DNA of 64,000 nt from Stromatinia cepivora. Lineage: Eukaryota > Ascomycota > Leotiomycetes > Helotiales > Sclerotiniaceae. Both the position numbers and the translations under genes were made by a program. Positions 20,747-32,520 of the stretch are shown piece by piece; the stretch's first letter is position 1, and each line of letters begins with the position of its first letter. The DNA lies in NCBI GenBank assembly GCA_014898415.1, contig RCTD01000002.1, positions 1,612,001 to 1,676,000 of the forward strand, written 5' to 3'. The notes beneath the pieces were generated by a model that was given only the letters and a program-made list of their open reading frames with translations, was not told the origin of the DNA and did no database searches.

Positions 20747-22242
20747 TCAAGCCATACCCAAAGCATCATCTTCCGAATACAAATTCCAGTTCTCCTCCGC
20801 AGCGTGCCTCGCATATACACCCACCCTCCACTGATCTACAGCCTCATAGAACTTTTTTGCTGCGTCTTCTTCATCGAGTCTAAGAGAGGAAAGCTCCAAC
20901 AAATCGTCAGACGAGAGGAATTTGAGGGTCGCGTAAACTTCATCAAATGCCTTTCCTGAGGCCTGCTTTTTTTTTCATCTGAATCAAGCCTTTTCGCGTA
21001 AATCCATTCTCGGTATAGGTTCCCTCCATGAAGAAAACCCACCTCACGGAACCGATCGGTCCCCCCAACAGCCCCGAAGTGTTCCCGGGCAAAGTAGTTA
21101 ACGTCCGTCCCCATCTCCTCATTTAATCGCTGAGCTTGACGAATCATTTCTAGTTGAGCATCGGCCAATTTATCAAACTTGTTTTGATCAATGTCGAAAA
21201 CGCTACCCTCGATTTTCCGCTCTAGTATGTCTATACGTTGTCTAATATCCGAAAGTTTCCTATGGTGCGGCTCGAGAGCCTCAAATAACTTCAAGGCTCT
21301 ATCGCGGGCATCATTGAAAATACCCGCCAATGCATCAATCTCATCGTATGTAAGTCTAGGTTGGAGAGAAGGATGCCGCAGGATTTCGTGGCGATGAAAA
21401 GGATCTATCGTAAAAAGCCATTGGGGCATAGGACCTGCTGTTGGCGCTGATAATTTGGGCTCTGCACCACGGGCTTCTTTCGACCGGCAGTAGGGGCAAG
21501 AAGGTATTTCGGTACAAAGTTTGAGACAGTCTTCGTGAAACATATGATTACATGGAAGCTTTACAGTTGTCCTATTGCTGAACGGATCCGACCTGCAGAT
21601 TCCACAGTCTTCATCGAGAACCGCAGGGTCGGTGACAACCGTGGTGATCCACGGTGCCCCCGCGCCGATTGATAGTCTCAATTGTCCTATATTGTTGGTT
21701 GCATTCGCTCTGCGTTGTATATCCGTGAATAAACGATTGTAATGTAGGGCTTGCCGTAACTGTAATATTATAATCCTGCGCTCTCTCAATATTTCCTGTT
21801 CTCGACCATTCATGACATTGAACCAAAAATACGTCAGAAGCCGGCCATCAACCAGCCGTTCAAGATGTTGAATAACATCACGGCTGAGTTTTTCTGAGGA
21901 GCAAAAGACAAAAAGACCTTGTCTCTCTTCCTCTTTGATGTATTCTCTTTTAAAGGCATCAGCTCGAGTAAATATGCCATCGATGTCTGCCAGTGCATTG
22001 AGTCCTTCAAAGCGGTCTAGTTCGAATTCCCAACGGTCCTTAAATTCTTGTCGAGCGGTGGAGTTATTGAATCCTGCGGTTATCCTAGGATCATCCAGCA
22101 TGTAGCATCCGGGGCAGAAATCCTTCACAGGGCGAGTTATTGTATGTACATCGCATATTCCTTTATCTACACAGGAGTACAAAATGTAAGAGTATGGTTG
22201 TTGACCACAAAACTCATAAAAGCATATTGTTCGCAAACACAT
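20747..22242 (-). CDS. RING-H2 protein with C-terminal frameshift at a poly-T run
   Basis: Probable E3 ubiquitin ligase, intronless. The frame opened at 22242 gives Cys-rich N-terminal pairs (residues 24-46), then a RING-H2 finger at residues 213-252: C213, C216, C231, H233, H236, C239, C249, C252. An alpha-helical, coiled-coil-like region follows (about residues 290-385). This frame runs to a TGA at 20836, but its last 40 residues look non-coding. At nine T in a row (20967-20975) a shift of one base moves reading into another frame that stays open for 72 codons to 20747 and looks authentic (acidic, FDEVYATLKFLSSDDLLELS, later WNLYSEDDALGMA). The full product would be about 497 residues. The shift may be a base-calling error, a real mutation or slippage. 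It is convergent with the peptide gene, about 400 bp apart. Confidence 0.8.
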
Positions 22243-23700
22243 CCCGTTATGATCTATAGATGGTTATGATATTTAGAAGGATATTGATACTTGATTTGAA
22301 ATATATCATGAATAAAAATTTGGATAGATGAAAACTGGGACATCAATGAGAAAACTAAAATCTATAGCCTTTTTATAAACAATCAGGATACCTCTTTGTC
22401 TCCAACCCGACGAAGAGTAAAATATCTAAATGATGATTCAAATAAAATGAGAATTTAGACAAAGGGATATGCATTTAGGGAGAGGATGAATCATTTTGTA
22501 AAATAAAGATGTCGAGAATTTTACGGGAAGATTAGCGCTTCTGTATCACAAAAAAAGATCTGATATCATTGTTTAAAAGAAGTGGTTAGTCAGTCCATGC
22601 TAGTTTATTAGCTTCTATATTAATCTATATATAAATTTTACAGACTTTATCTCTTTTATCTAGTAGACAAAAGAATATTACACTTACTATTATACGAATG
22701 CTTCCGAACGTATCAAACGTAAGTTGTCTTTATTCTTGTTAGAATGCACCATCATCCCATACGAGAATGACAGTAGCTTTTGTGAAAGTTGCTGGCAGCT
22801 TTTTTACTCCATTCAGCCAAATCTGCTGTCTTTCACGGAGCCTGGAAAGTTAAGCTTGACCTTTTAGACGTCAAGCCTTTTCCAATTGAGAAAGTTTATA
22901 GATCTTCTAAGGTTACGCACAATAATAACCTCTCTTAATCATAAAGTTTTTCCTCAAGATTTCAAAGGCGACACAATTATCCTCGAATAGGAGATGGTTG
23001 TGGATGCTATCATCTGAAATCTAATATTTTCGTTGAAAGTTTTATCACATCCATCCTCTATTGAAGTGACAATCAACCTCCAAATACCCATCATTACATA
23101 TCTCCAACTTCATTCACCAAACAAACCCACCAAACTATCTTTCTTCTTGCCCATATTGGCTCAACAACCAATCCCATTGCACATTCTCCATTCTCCATTC
23201 TCCACCCCCATTCCTCTTACCCCTCCAGTTCTCCCCCAACAGCCCCAAAACCAAAAATCTCATCACCAGTTTCCTTAACATACATTTTACAACTAATCCT
23301 CTCAATACTATCGAACACTCCTTCAACTTCCTGCAAAAGATATTATTGTATACTACGAGTTCTCTCTTACGATGCTATATATATGAAATAGAAATGAAGC
23401 AAGTAATTTTCCTCAAAAGGCTCCTCAAAAGATGGTGAGAACTATTGTCGCTGGAGCGAGATACTTCTGCAAAATAGCTACATGTTTCCTCTATAATGGA
23501 GAATATTTCATTCATTCGAATTCAATAAATGGACTTGATAATTTGAAAACAAAATAGTGCACTAAGTTGTACAGTTTTAGGGGACTTAAAGAGGCAGAAT
23601 CAACAATTGGTTGTAGCTGGCCGGTATTGTAACCTCTCCATGAATTTGATATACTAATACGGAGGTTGATGGGGTAAGTATTGTAAGACACATTAAAAAG
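22243..23700. other. Intergenic stretch, right end of gene island
   Basis: No supported gene. It holds a strongly strand-biased C/T/A-rich and G-poor tract at about 23075-23290, listed separately. AT content rises from about 23,700. Confidence 0.5.
23075..23290 (+). other. G-poor, C-rich tract
   Basis: Almost no G on the plus strand over about 200 bp, with a short tandem CATTCTC and CATTCTCC run near 23180-23210. An 81-codon plus ORF crosses it but is Pro/Gln/His-rich low-complexity sequence with no conserved features. A CT-rich promoter element or a former minisatellite are both possible. Confidence 0.45.
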
Positions 23701-24115
23701 TGGCCGTACTTTTCCCTATATATAAAGGTTCTAATTAATATTATTGTTATATTGGTTAAAAATTTATATAATAGAAAACAAATGAATAAAGTATTATAAA
23801 AAATTCTAAGAATAATTAAAATTTCATATATATATTATTCAATTGTGAGAATCACAGCAAAGAATCGGCTAATATTTGAATAACAATAGGTTTGGGTTTA
23901 GAATCAAAACTTTTCATTACTTTTTCTAATCATATTGAAGAATTCCCCTTTTATATAGATGAAAACTCTTCAAACTAGTATACAATTCGGTCTGTTTTCG
24001 GTTAATCTTTATTTCGTAGTTGAGATTCATAACAAAACCTTTCTTTCCGAAGTTTTCGTTTTCGAAAGCCTTTGAAATGAAACCATTTAAGTTGAAATAT
24101 CCAATCAAAACTAAT

Positions 24116-24330
24116 ATTATTCGATGTTGTATTGTATGTTTTTTTATGAAACCATTGATATTGTATTATATATCTTTTTATAGAACCATCGATATTGTGT
24201 AGTATGCCTTTTCGTAAAATCATCGATATTGTGTTGTATGTCTTTTTGTAGAACCATCGATATTGTGTTGTATACCTTTTCGTAAAATCATTGTATTGTA
24301 TTGTATGCTTTTTTCGTAAAATCATTATAG
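24116..24330. repeat. 34-bp minisatellite
   Basis: Units begin AACCATCGATATTGTGTTG and recur every 34 bp: 24150-24183, 24184-24217, 24218-24251 and 24252-24285, with degenerate units at both ends. The 107-codon minus-strand ORF over this region is a consequence of the repeat, not a gene. Confidence 0.85.
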
Positions 24331-24555
24331 ATCCATCGAAATCTTTTTAATTCTTTCAATTCCTTTATTTCTAACTTTACAATAGTCGGTCGAACTGAAA
24401 CTTTAATGGAGAATTTTATACAACGATTAAATCTATAATAATTCCTTCAATAGTAAAATTATAATGCCTACATCTTCATTTTATGAAGTTCAGCATTTTC
24501 ACTTTTTTGAAAACTCTTCAATATCACTTAAAAACCCCTGTATATATATTCATTT

Positions 24556-24735
24556 TCGATCCACTTTCAGTTCGATTTCGATACGATTTCGGTACGATTT
24601 TGATAGGCATGCTTTCGATTCGGATTCGGTAGGTATGCTTTCGATTCGGATTCGGTATGCTTTCGATGCAATGAGTAGGGGGTATCGATTTCGAATTCGA
24701 TATACTTTCGATACAATGAGTAAGGGATATTGATG
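24556..24735. repeat. Degenerate TTCGAT/TTCGGA repeat
   Basis: Hexamer-like TTCGAT, TTCGGT and TTCGGA motifs and larger units such as ATGCTTTCGATTCGGATTCG recur through about 180 bp, followed by two copies of a block ending CAATGAGTA. CpG is retained. Confidence 0.7.
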
Positions 24736-25170
24736 CCTTCCTTTTTGGATCGATGTTTTCGTCGATTTCAATGATCCTGTAAATTCGGTAAATAATAAGA
24801 GAGAGAATTTCAACTTACTTTTTCTTTTGAAATTTGAAACATAAGATATATTATATCCATCAATATATCAATTCAAATTTGCATCAAATGATATTTTCAA
24901 TATAAATACTATTTCGTCTTCAACTAATATATTAGCTTTCCAATATGGATCCGATTGTTTGCAACCAGTTTTCACTAATGATCCTCCAGAATCATACAAG
25001 GGCTAATTTTACCCCTCCTTTTGGAAGAGGCCTGGCATTCCATCAAAAAAAAAGGCTTCAAGCATTCCACCAGAATTCTGTTTTGAAAACAGAAATACAG
25101 CTATTATCGTATATGAATTCATTCATTATATTTTTCAAAAATAATATCAAAAACTTTATCATCATAATCT

Positions 25171-25230
25171 CAACTTCAATATCTTCAATTTCAATATCTT
25201 CAACTTCAATATCTTCAACTTTTATATTCA
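25171..25230 (+). repeat. 15-bp tandem repeat
   Basis: CAACTTCAATATCTT repeated at 25171-25185, 25186-25200 and 25201-25215, with a partial fourth unit. Confidence 0.85.
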
Positions 25231-25548
25231 AAATTCTTCAATCTTCCGATGAGATCCCGAAGATTCTCTATATACTTTCATCTTTTCGTCCTTTTGTTTG
25301 AATGATTTATATAATTTAAAGATTCGCTTTCGAATTTTGTAAAATAGAATAGAATTCAATTCGTATATCATATTCATATCTTTCGAATAAATCTTTTCAA
25401 TTCCTTTTTCTTGTTTTCTTGATTCGAAAGTTTTTCGTAATATTTTTGATAGGTTTTCGACAATATTCCGAAGAGTTTTCGAAAACTCATTTCGAGGTCA
25501 AATTCGTATATATTTTGAAGATAAATTTCGAAAGTTTTTGTCGGAATA

Positions 25549-25622
25549 TGATCACGTGCATGGTAAGGATGGTAAGGATCACGTGCCCACTAGTGCTCGC
25601 ACTAGTGCCTCGGCATGCACCA
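25549..25622. repeat. GC-rich islet with paired palindromes
   Basis: Contains GATCACGTGC at 25550-25559 and 25577-25586, GGTAAGGAT repeated between them, and CACTAGTGC at 25588-25596 and 25600-25608. CACGTG and CACTAGTG are palindromes. Such a patch in an AT-rich zone may be the preserved edge of an element or a protein-binding site. Confidence 0.55.
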
Positions 25623-26653
25623 TTATACAGTTCTTCACCTTTTATAGATTCTAGCTCTTTAAATAAATCAAAATGTATTAACAAAGAGTTCTATATATTC
25701 ATTGATAAACTTCACTTCCCTATATATAATTATCCTGATATTGATCAGTTTTTATTATAATAATATCACAAATCAAATATTAAAAACTGGTACAAAAAGT
25801 TATAAACTTTAAATCAATTTTGATTCTATCTTTATAATTGAATAAAAGTATTTCGTTATAAAACGAAGCATTTTTATACTAAAGGATAAATCTCTAACTA
25901 TTAAGCAATTCAAAAGAATCGAAGAATCAAGAATAACAATTATTTAATAACGAATTTAAAGTTTATTTTTTGATTCAATTATTCTATATCCATTATACAT
26001 TTATTAGATAATATAGAGTATATATTTGAAAAAAACCTAAAAGCAATTTCGAGTTTTTTGTTATACCCACTTTCTCACGAAAAATTATTTCATTTATTCA
26101 CTTCATACAAATTATCAACTATATACGAAATTGATCAATTCGATTTAATTAATTTCATTACTCTAACCATTCCGTTCATTTCGGTCAAACGCATTTCGAT
26201 CAAATCCGATCACCTTAATCAATTTTGATCAATTTGATCGATTCAATCAACCAATCCCAATTTCGAAATACTCTCAGAATTCAATAACATTATATATAAT
26301 ATAAATGTAATTTCATTATAATATATATTTTGTATATTACAAATCTATATTCAAACTCTTTTTTAAAACTATCTTAAAAACTTTATAACAATCAATTTCA
26401 ATACAATCTGAAAATACACGATAACCATTATTATAACAATTATAGGAAATATATTTGAATACTTTTCTACAATTCTTTACCCTAAAAAAATACGAATCCT
26501 ATTATTATTAATATCAACTATTTTATATATCAGAAGCGAAAAATACAATGAATAGATAGACAAATGGAAATACGATTAATTCATATCTACAAAAGAAAAC
26601 CTTCAAGAAATCATTGACTTTTATAAATACAAATTAAAGTTTTATATAATATA

Positions 26654-26872
26654 TGTCACGAATCGTGAACCACAGGAGGCTAATCATGTGATGCCCCTTA
26701 TCTCCCAAATGATGACCCTAATAACATATATATATAGCCCCGCAATTCACGAATAGATATTTGTATATATATATCTAGTCGCTTTTTACAAATCATAATT
26801 CTTTAATTATAGATTCTAAGGAATATAATTGACCCTGTTTATTCAGTTTTACTACAGCTTTTATATATTATA
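26654..26872 (+). repeat. 5' LTR of A0, with internal deletion
   Basis: Starts TGTCACGAATCGTGAACC. It is 219 bp against 282 bp in the other family A LTRs, lacking about 63 bp after the CTTATCTCCCAAATGATG block. A TATA-like run at 26764-26776 is followed about 30 bp later by the presumed transcription start region. Confidence 0.85.
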
Positions 26873-26874
26873 TT

Positions 26875-26884
26875 ATCTACAATT
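26875..26884 (+). other. Putative self-priming site of family A
   Basis: ATCTACAATT begins 2 bp after the 5' LTR. It is the exact complement of AATTGTAGAT, a segment found inside the family A LTR about 30 bp after the TATA run (seen as ATCTACAATT on the plus strand at 63351-63360; mutated to AATTATAGAT in A0 at 26805-26814). Tf1/sushi-type elements prime reverse transcription by folding the first bases of their own transcript onto such a site. Confidence 0.55.
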
Positions 26885-27216
26885 CATTTATAAACATTCG
26901 ATTATCTAATAACCTTCCAAATAATACTTTACTTTAATAATACCTTTTTAAATAAACTTTTACAAATATTATATCTAAAAAAAGAAAATCTATTTCGATC
27001 TAATCAACAAAAATATAAACATCTTTAAAAATATACCATCACTTTTATAATACAACAAACTCCTCCTTCTATACATTCCGATCCTTCGAAAACCTATTCT
27101 GAAAAACCATCCCCTTCTCCTCAATTATTTCAACAAACTTTCGAAGAAAATATAAATACAGGATTAAATAATATTACTATTAGAAAAAAGAAAATTAATA
27201 AAGAAAAGATTCCAAT

Positions 27217-27498
27217 TGTGACGCACAAGAGCCGTAGTAGAGCTGAATAAACAGGGTCAATTATGTTCTTTAGAATCTACAACTGAAGAATTATGGCTCG
27301 TAAGGAGCGACTAGATATATATACATAAATACTCATTCATAGGCTGCAGGGCTATATATATGCATTATTAGGGTCACCATTTTATTATACTAAATTGTAT
27401 AATTCGTAATATATATATATAAACGATCAATTTATAAATTGATATAAAAGATAAGGGGTATTATATGATTAATCTTTTGTGATTTATAATTTGTAATA
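27217..27498 (-). repeat. 3' LTR of A1
   Basis: 282 bp; on the plus strand it begins TGTGACGCACAAGAGCCG and ends TTTGTAATA. The outer (left) end is unmutated and the inner (right) end is mutated. A purine-rich tract on the minus strand, CCGAAAAGGGGAGTAA (27499-27514), adjoins it as the polypurine tract. Confidence 0.88.
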
Positions 27499-28299
27499 TT
27501 ACTCCCCTTTTCGGAAAAGTTCGCTTTCGAACGTTTTACCTCTTTATTCCATTATTATTTTATTGAAAATCAGGTTTTATGAAGGTTTATAAGCTTTAAA
27601 TCAATTAGATTGGTTATTTTGATTGATTTGATTAATTTACTGAAAATTGATCAAATTGATCAAAATAATTGACCAAATTGATCAAAATGATGAATAAATT
27701 GATCAAATCGATCAAATCGTTTATCAATTGATTAAATTAATATTGATTTATATTCTCTTTGATTTGGGGAACTTTTGAAAAGAAAAAGTTTTAATAGAAA
27801 AGGGAAGGAGGTTGAATTATGGTATAATAATAATAAGTAATTAATATAATCAATTCCGAAATCGATCAAGTTAATTGACCAAATTAATTAAATCAATTAA
27901 ATTGAACGAAATCGATAAAGATAATATCACATTTCATTCTTATTATATTTAAGCTTCCCTTTTATACGATTTTTGAAATAATCATAGATATAAGTTTTTG
28001 AAATATATTGTCTTCATATTGTCTTAATAATGGCAGTTTGTTTATTATATAAAACTCGGGCTATATATATATATAATCAAATTCCTTCGAATTTGTATAA
28101 GTTTTCGATTTTTTCGCGATCGTATATATATATACTATTATAAAATCATAATATCTAATCTGCTGAATTGAAGAACACTTTTCTTTTCTTTAATTTTATA
28201 AATGAATCGTTATTTATATAATTATAATTATCCTTTTTGCTTTTATAAAGCTTTATTCAATCAATTAATCGATTAAGAGGATTAGATAATATTGAATTG

Positions 28300-28640
28300 G
28301 CTAGATGAAAATCGTATAGGAAATATAATAATGTTTTAAAATCGGAAGCAGAATACTAAATGAGATCGATATCGTTATTAAACTACAAAACTCTATATAA
28401 TAGGGTTTTTTATGCTTTCTTTATTATTAGAATCTTTTTCATTTTCTATTCCGAATCATCAATTATATTAATAAACAGAGATAATTCGAATATTTGATCA
28501 AAAAATGAATCGTTATATATCTTATATAATCGATTTGAAGAGAAAACAGGATGAATTTTCATTATAATCGAAAATTCGAATTTGAAAGAGTTTCCAGATC
28601 GATCAATAATCTTGAATCTTCTTTGAATCGGGAAGTTCAA
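28300..28640 (-). pseudogene. Integrase C-terminus and chromodomain relic (A1)
   Basis: Minus ORF 28446-28640 contains RRFKIIDRSGNSFKFEF and IMKIHPVFSSNRLYKIYND, matching the gypsy integrase C-terminal block (G-P-F-x-V ... L-P-x-x-M-x-I-H-P-V-F-H-x-S-x-L-x-P-Y). The frame beyond, with stops, reads SASDFKTLLYFLYDFHLAN, similar to the end of chromovirus chromodomains (W-E-P-A-x-x-L ... L-L-x-x-F-H). The equivalent in A2 is at 53290-53695. All catalytic function is lost. Confidence 0.65.
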
Positions 28641-30119
28641 TTTCTTAGATGATTTTTAAATAAAGTAATTTTTGATATTGAATTATATATAATCTTTGAT
28701 AACGAAATCGATTTTATATTAATAAGTATTCATGGATTTCGATATCTTGATTTGAATATATAATAGGTCTTTATTTGTTTATATAAAAGCTAATTTATTA
28801 TATTCTATATATATATAAATATTATATATATTTATATCATTTATTGATTTATTAATATCTTTTTTTTATTTCTATATATATTTCGATATATATTTATATA
28901 AAGTTTTATAAAATATAAGTCTTTCTAAGAAGTTGTATAGAAAAGTAAATTATGTATAATTTATTATAGATAAAAATTCTGATCAATTGTCTTGATAATA
29001 GTTAATAAATAATTTTAATTGTTGCTAAAAATATTGATTATAGATCTCAATTTAATCATTAATTTAAGGATAATAAACAATAAATAATTTGAAATCGGTT
29101 TTTAGGATTTGATTGAATTCCTTTCAGAATTGTAATATAAATTGGGGATTGCGATTCGATATTATAATATCAGAAAGATTATAATATCGATATATATAAT
29201 AAAGATATAATTATATTTGAATTTGGGTATCGATTGATTTATAATAAAATATAAAGATAATTTGCTTTATTAATCGATCAATAATAATTAAAACATTATT
29301 ATATTTATATTTATTTTTATTAAAGTTATAATAATTTATAATAATATATTACTATATTTGATTAGGAATCGAAAATGAGTATAATAAATCAAGGATATGA
29401 TTATATAAAATAAAACTATATTTATAAATATAACAATTATATATATATATAATTATAATATTATATATTCTGAATCAATAATATTATTGAAATAATAAAA
29501 GATAGATTTTGTTTATATCAAAATAAATAATGAAAATAGAATTATAAACTTTACAAATCAGATAAATTCGAAGATTATTGATATCGGATATTATTAAGCG
29601 ATTATTATAAAGTAAAAAATCATTTTGGAGGGATATATATTTGTGATTTTGAATAATTTATATTCTGAATATTAATAAATTATCTGTAGTTTTATTTGCT
29701 TTGATAATATAATTAATTAAATCAAATCAAAGAGCGATTTCATTCAAATTGATATTAGTAATTGTTATTTCGTTTGGGTAGTATTTTTATAAAACTTCTT
29801 TTATAATTTCAATATCAATTTGGTTATCTTTAATAAATTATTAAAAATGATTCTTTTTCTTGATATGGTTTTGAAGATCCAATTTATCGATTCAACGAAT
29901 TAAGACATTAATAAAAGGATTATCTTTTCTAAAATGATATATAATAATGAAATTATAATCGGTTAGAACTTCTGTTCAACGAATTTATTAAATATTGAAA
30001 ATCTTGATAATTATGAAATATTTAAAGGCCTTATAATTGGTATAAACCTTGATTTTATATAATGAACCAGCGAATTCCGTTCTTCAATAATTGAAAGATC
30101 GAATGATTAATAGTATTTC

Positions 30120-30428
30120 TATTACGGGATAGTATGATTACAGAGCACTTTCAGGGATCGGGGAATAGGTGGTACACGTGATTGGTAGAGTGAAAGAATT
30201 GAATGATTTACCCTTGATTATATGAATCAAGAGCTGTATATATAGAACAAATGAATAATTATCTAGCCGATATGCACCTTAATTAGGCTAGATCTTTGTT
30301 TACTAGGATATCAGGATCACCTTATCAATTGGTAGATTGGTAAGGGCTAGTAGATCCTTCATTCCGATTGGAAAGCATACGCTTTGATCCTTCATAAGAT
30401 ACAGGGGATCACAAGGCTTTCCGTGACA
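30120..30428 (-). repeat. Solo LTR of copia family B, in A1
   Basis: 309 bp, inverse orientation, from TATTACGGGATAG to CTTTCCGTGACA, flanked by the 5-bp duplication ATTTC (30115-30119, 30429-30433). The empty site survives in A2 (near 55130-55140, AGTATTTCTTTATTATAAAC), confirming the insertion. It is much less mutated than the LTRs of the full element B. Confidence 0.92.
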
Positions 30429-30899
30429 ATTTCTTTATTATAAACTTCGTAATTCAATTCAACAATAATTATAATCTTGAAGAAATAAATTATAGGAAAC
30501 CAATCTTCGTTATACTATTGTAATAATATATTAGCAATTATTCTATCAAATATATCTATTTCGAATATATAAGGGAATTAATAATTATAATATTATAGAA
30601 GCGGAATGAAGATAAACTTTTTCTTTAAGATATTGAATACATTTTGGTATACTTTGTTGAATACAAACTTAATATTTGCTTTAATGAATTCATTAAAGAG
30701 TTTTATTATTATATTATAATCCTTAATGAATCGTTAATAAAAATTACAAAAATCGAAGAATGATTAGATCCCTTTTACTATTATCGGAAAGGTTCAATTC
30801 TCAATTATTTTAATCTTTTCAGAATCCATTTTTATTTTTTTAATAAAGATAATAAAGCCTAAGTATTTGATATATATAATATTGAATTTGCATTTCTTG

Positions 30900-31519
30900 A
30901 GATCCATTTGTAGATTAACAGTTTTTAATCGTTCGAGAATTAATTTAATATAAATCTAATACTTTTCTTCGTTTTTAAAATAGATTAAAATATCGTCGAA
31001 ATATATTATACAAAAGATATCTAAATAATCAAATAGAATATCATTTATATAACATTAATAGATTACAGAATTATTCGTTAATCCGAATAATATAATCTTG
31101 TATTTATATAATTCATATCAAATTCAAAAAATAATATACTCTTTCGAAACAGGATTCATTCTTATATAATAAAAAGTTTGACGAATATCGAGTTTAATAA
31201 AAACCTTAATATTGGAAAATCGAGAAAGCGTTTTATCGATCAAAAAAAAAGGATACTAATTTTTATATATCAAAGAATTCAATAATCTAAAGTTTATATA
31301 GAATCTCAAATTACTATTGGATTTCTTAACAAATAGAATAAATACAATATAAAAGATTTGATTAAATTCAATAAAATCTTTGCTGAAATTATCTATAATA
31401 TATTCTTTAACAATTTTCAATTGTTCTAAAAATATCTTATAAAACAGATTATAATATAAAATTTGTTCTCTTTTGTTTTCCAATATAATTTTATAATTAT
31501 AAGATCGATTAAAAAACAA
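30900..31519 (-). pseudogene. gypsy reverse transcriptase relic (A1)
   Basis: Minus ORF 31256-31519 has LFVKKSNSNLRFYINFRLLN, matching the gypsy block V-L-F-V-K-K-K-D-G-S-L-R-L-C-V-D-Y-R-x-L-N with Asp changed to Asn. The catalytic part continues towards 30900 with stops. The same domain is better kept in A2 at 55638-55868. Confidence 0.75.
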
Positions 31520-32250
31520 AATATTTGATTTATATTTGGAAAAAATTCGATGATATTATTAATATTCAAATAATATTTCAGATTCTGAATTGATTTCGAT
31601 TAATACTTGATCAAATTCCTTTCGAACTTTTGTATTCTTAAATTCGATTAAAACAATCAATATTCTCTTTTTTATATATTATTTGTTTTATTAAGAATCT
31701 ATTATATCATCGAATTCTTTCAAAATAATAATAAAAAGTTCAATATATTTGTCTCTTTGTATTCTAATTGAAATTTATCAGATTTGAATATATATAGATC
31801 GAAGATTTCGAATAATATATAGGAAAGGTATTTGTAGATTTACAATAATAGTATAATTAATTGGAAAGAAAATAGATTGAATTTGAAAGGAATTAGGGCT
31901 TCTTTTTTTTCAATAAAAATCTATATTATATTTGTATTTAAAGATTTTTATTATATATTATCAATTATAATTGATTTATTCAATTGTAAATCTCTTCGAT
32001 TTCAATATTCTTTGAATTGGTTATTTTGTCGATCAATATTTTGTTAAATTAATCGATCGATTTTTTGTTTACAAAAGGATGATTAAATAATGAAAAGATT
32101 ATTTGAATAGAAGATAATATAGAGTTTTTTTTTAGATTATTTAAGATATTGATTGAAATAATTAAGTTTTATTTGAATCTTTAATAATTAAAGTTTATTT
32201 AAGATAATATTATAATTCTTTAATTTAATGATAAAGAAAGAAACAAAAGA

Positions 32251-32520
32251 TTATTTATAATTATTAATTATTAAATTAAAGAATATAAAATGGATAATAA
32301 TATAATCTTGTATATTATTATATTCTTTAATTTCAATTGAAATTTTAAGTGATATAATTTTTGATTTAAATATAGGAAATAAACAAATAAGGAGTGTGAT
32401 ATTAATAAAAACGAATCTATTTGCTTTAGAATTAATAAATGCTTTTGATTGATAAATATAATTATTTTTCGAAAGGTTGTAAGGAAAGGTGAATGCTTTT
32501 TTTCCTATAAGCTTTATCAA
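32251..32520 (-). pseudogene. Aspartic protease region relic (A1)
   Basis: 89-codon minus ORF; the segment SKAFINSKANRFVFINITLL aligns with the retroviral-type protease start (A-F-I-D-S-G-A-S-x-x-F-I-x). The catalytic Asp is replaced by Asn and Gly by Lys. A2 carries the matching segment at 57017-57298, with Asp retained. Its position between gag and reverse transcriptase fits. Confidence 0.55.

Larger units (their letters stand above)
23701..26653. other. AT-rich transition zone
   Basis: No supported gene. It contains a 34-bp minisatellite, a TTCGAT-type degenerate repeat, a 15-bp repeat and a GC-rich islet, listed separately. From about 25,800 to 26,650 it is AT-rich, with scattered GATCAA and TTGATC motifs like those in the 3' region of family A elements, so part may be an older transposon fragment. 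Confidence 0.45.
26654..27216 (+). mobile_element. Family A gypsy element A0, left part
   Basis: Outermost member of the nest, plus-strand orientation. It has a 5' LTR at 26654-26872 and then the leader and start of gag, interrupted at 27216 by a copy of its own family in the opposite orientation (A1). It continues at 63575-64000 and runs off the window. The internal sequence 26873-27216 aligns with the reverse complement of the 5' region of A2 (about 58650-58998). That tells leader from LTR and fixes the orientation. Confidence 0.82.

Noticed and set aside
23033..23278. 81-codon Pro/Gln-rich plus ORF
   Set aside because: The composition follows from a G-poor, C-rich DNA tract; no conserved features or start context.
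24002..24325. 107-codon minus ORF as a gene
   Set aside because: It is the translation of a 34-bp minisatellite (KKTYNTI-like repeats) running into AT-rich sequence.
30120..30428. 309-bp units as MITEs with imperfect TGTCACGG inverted ends
   Set aside because: The same unit occurs as a direct-repeat pair flanking a copia pol and tRNA primer site (34299 and 62985), so it is an LTR; the isolated copies are solo LTRs.
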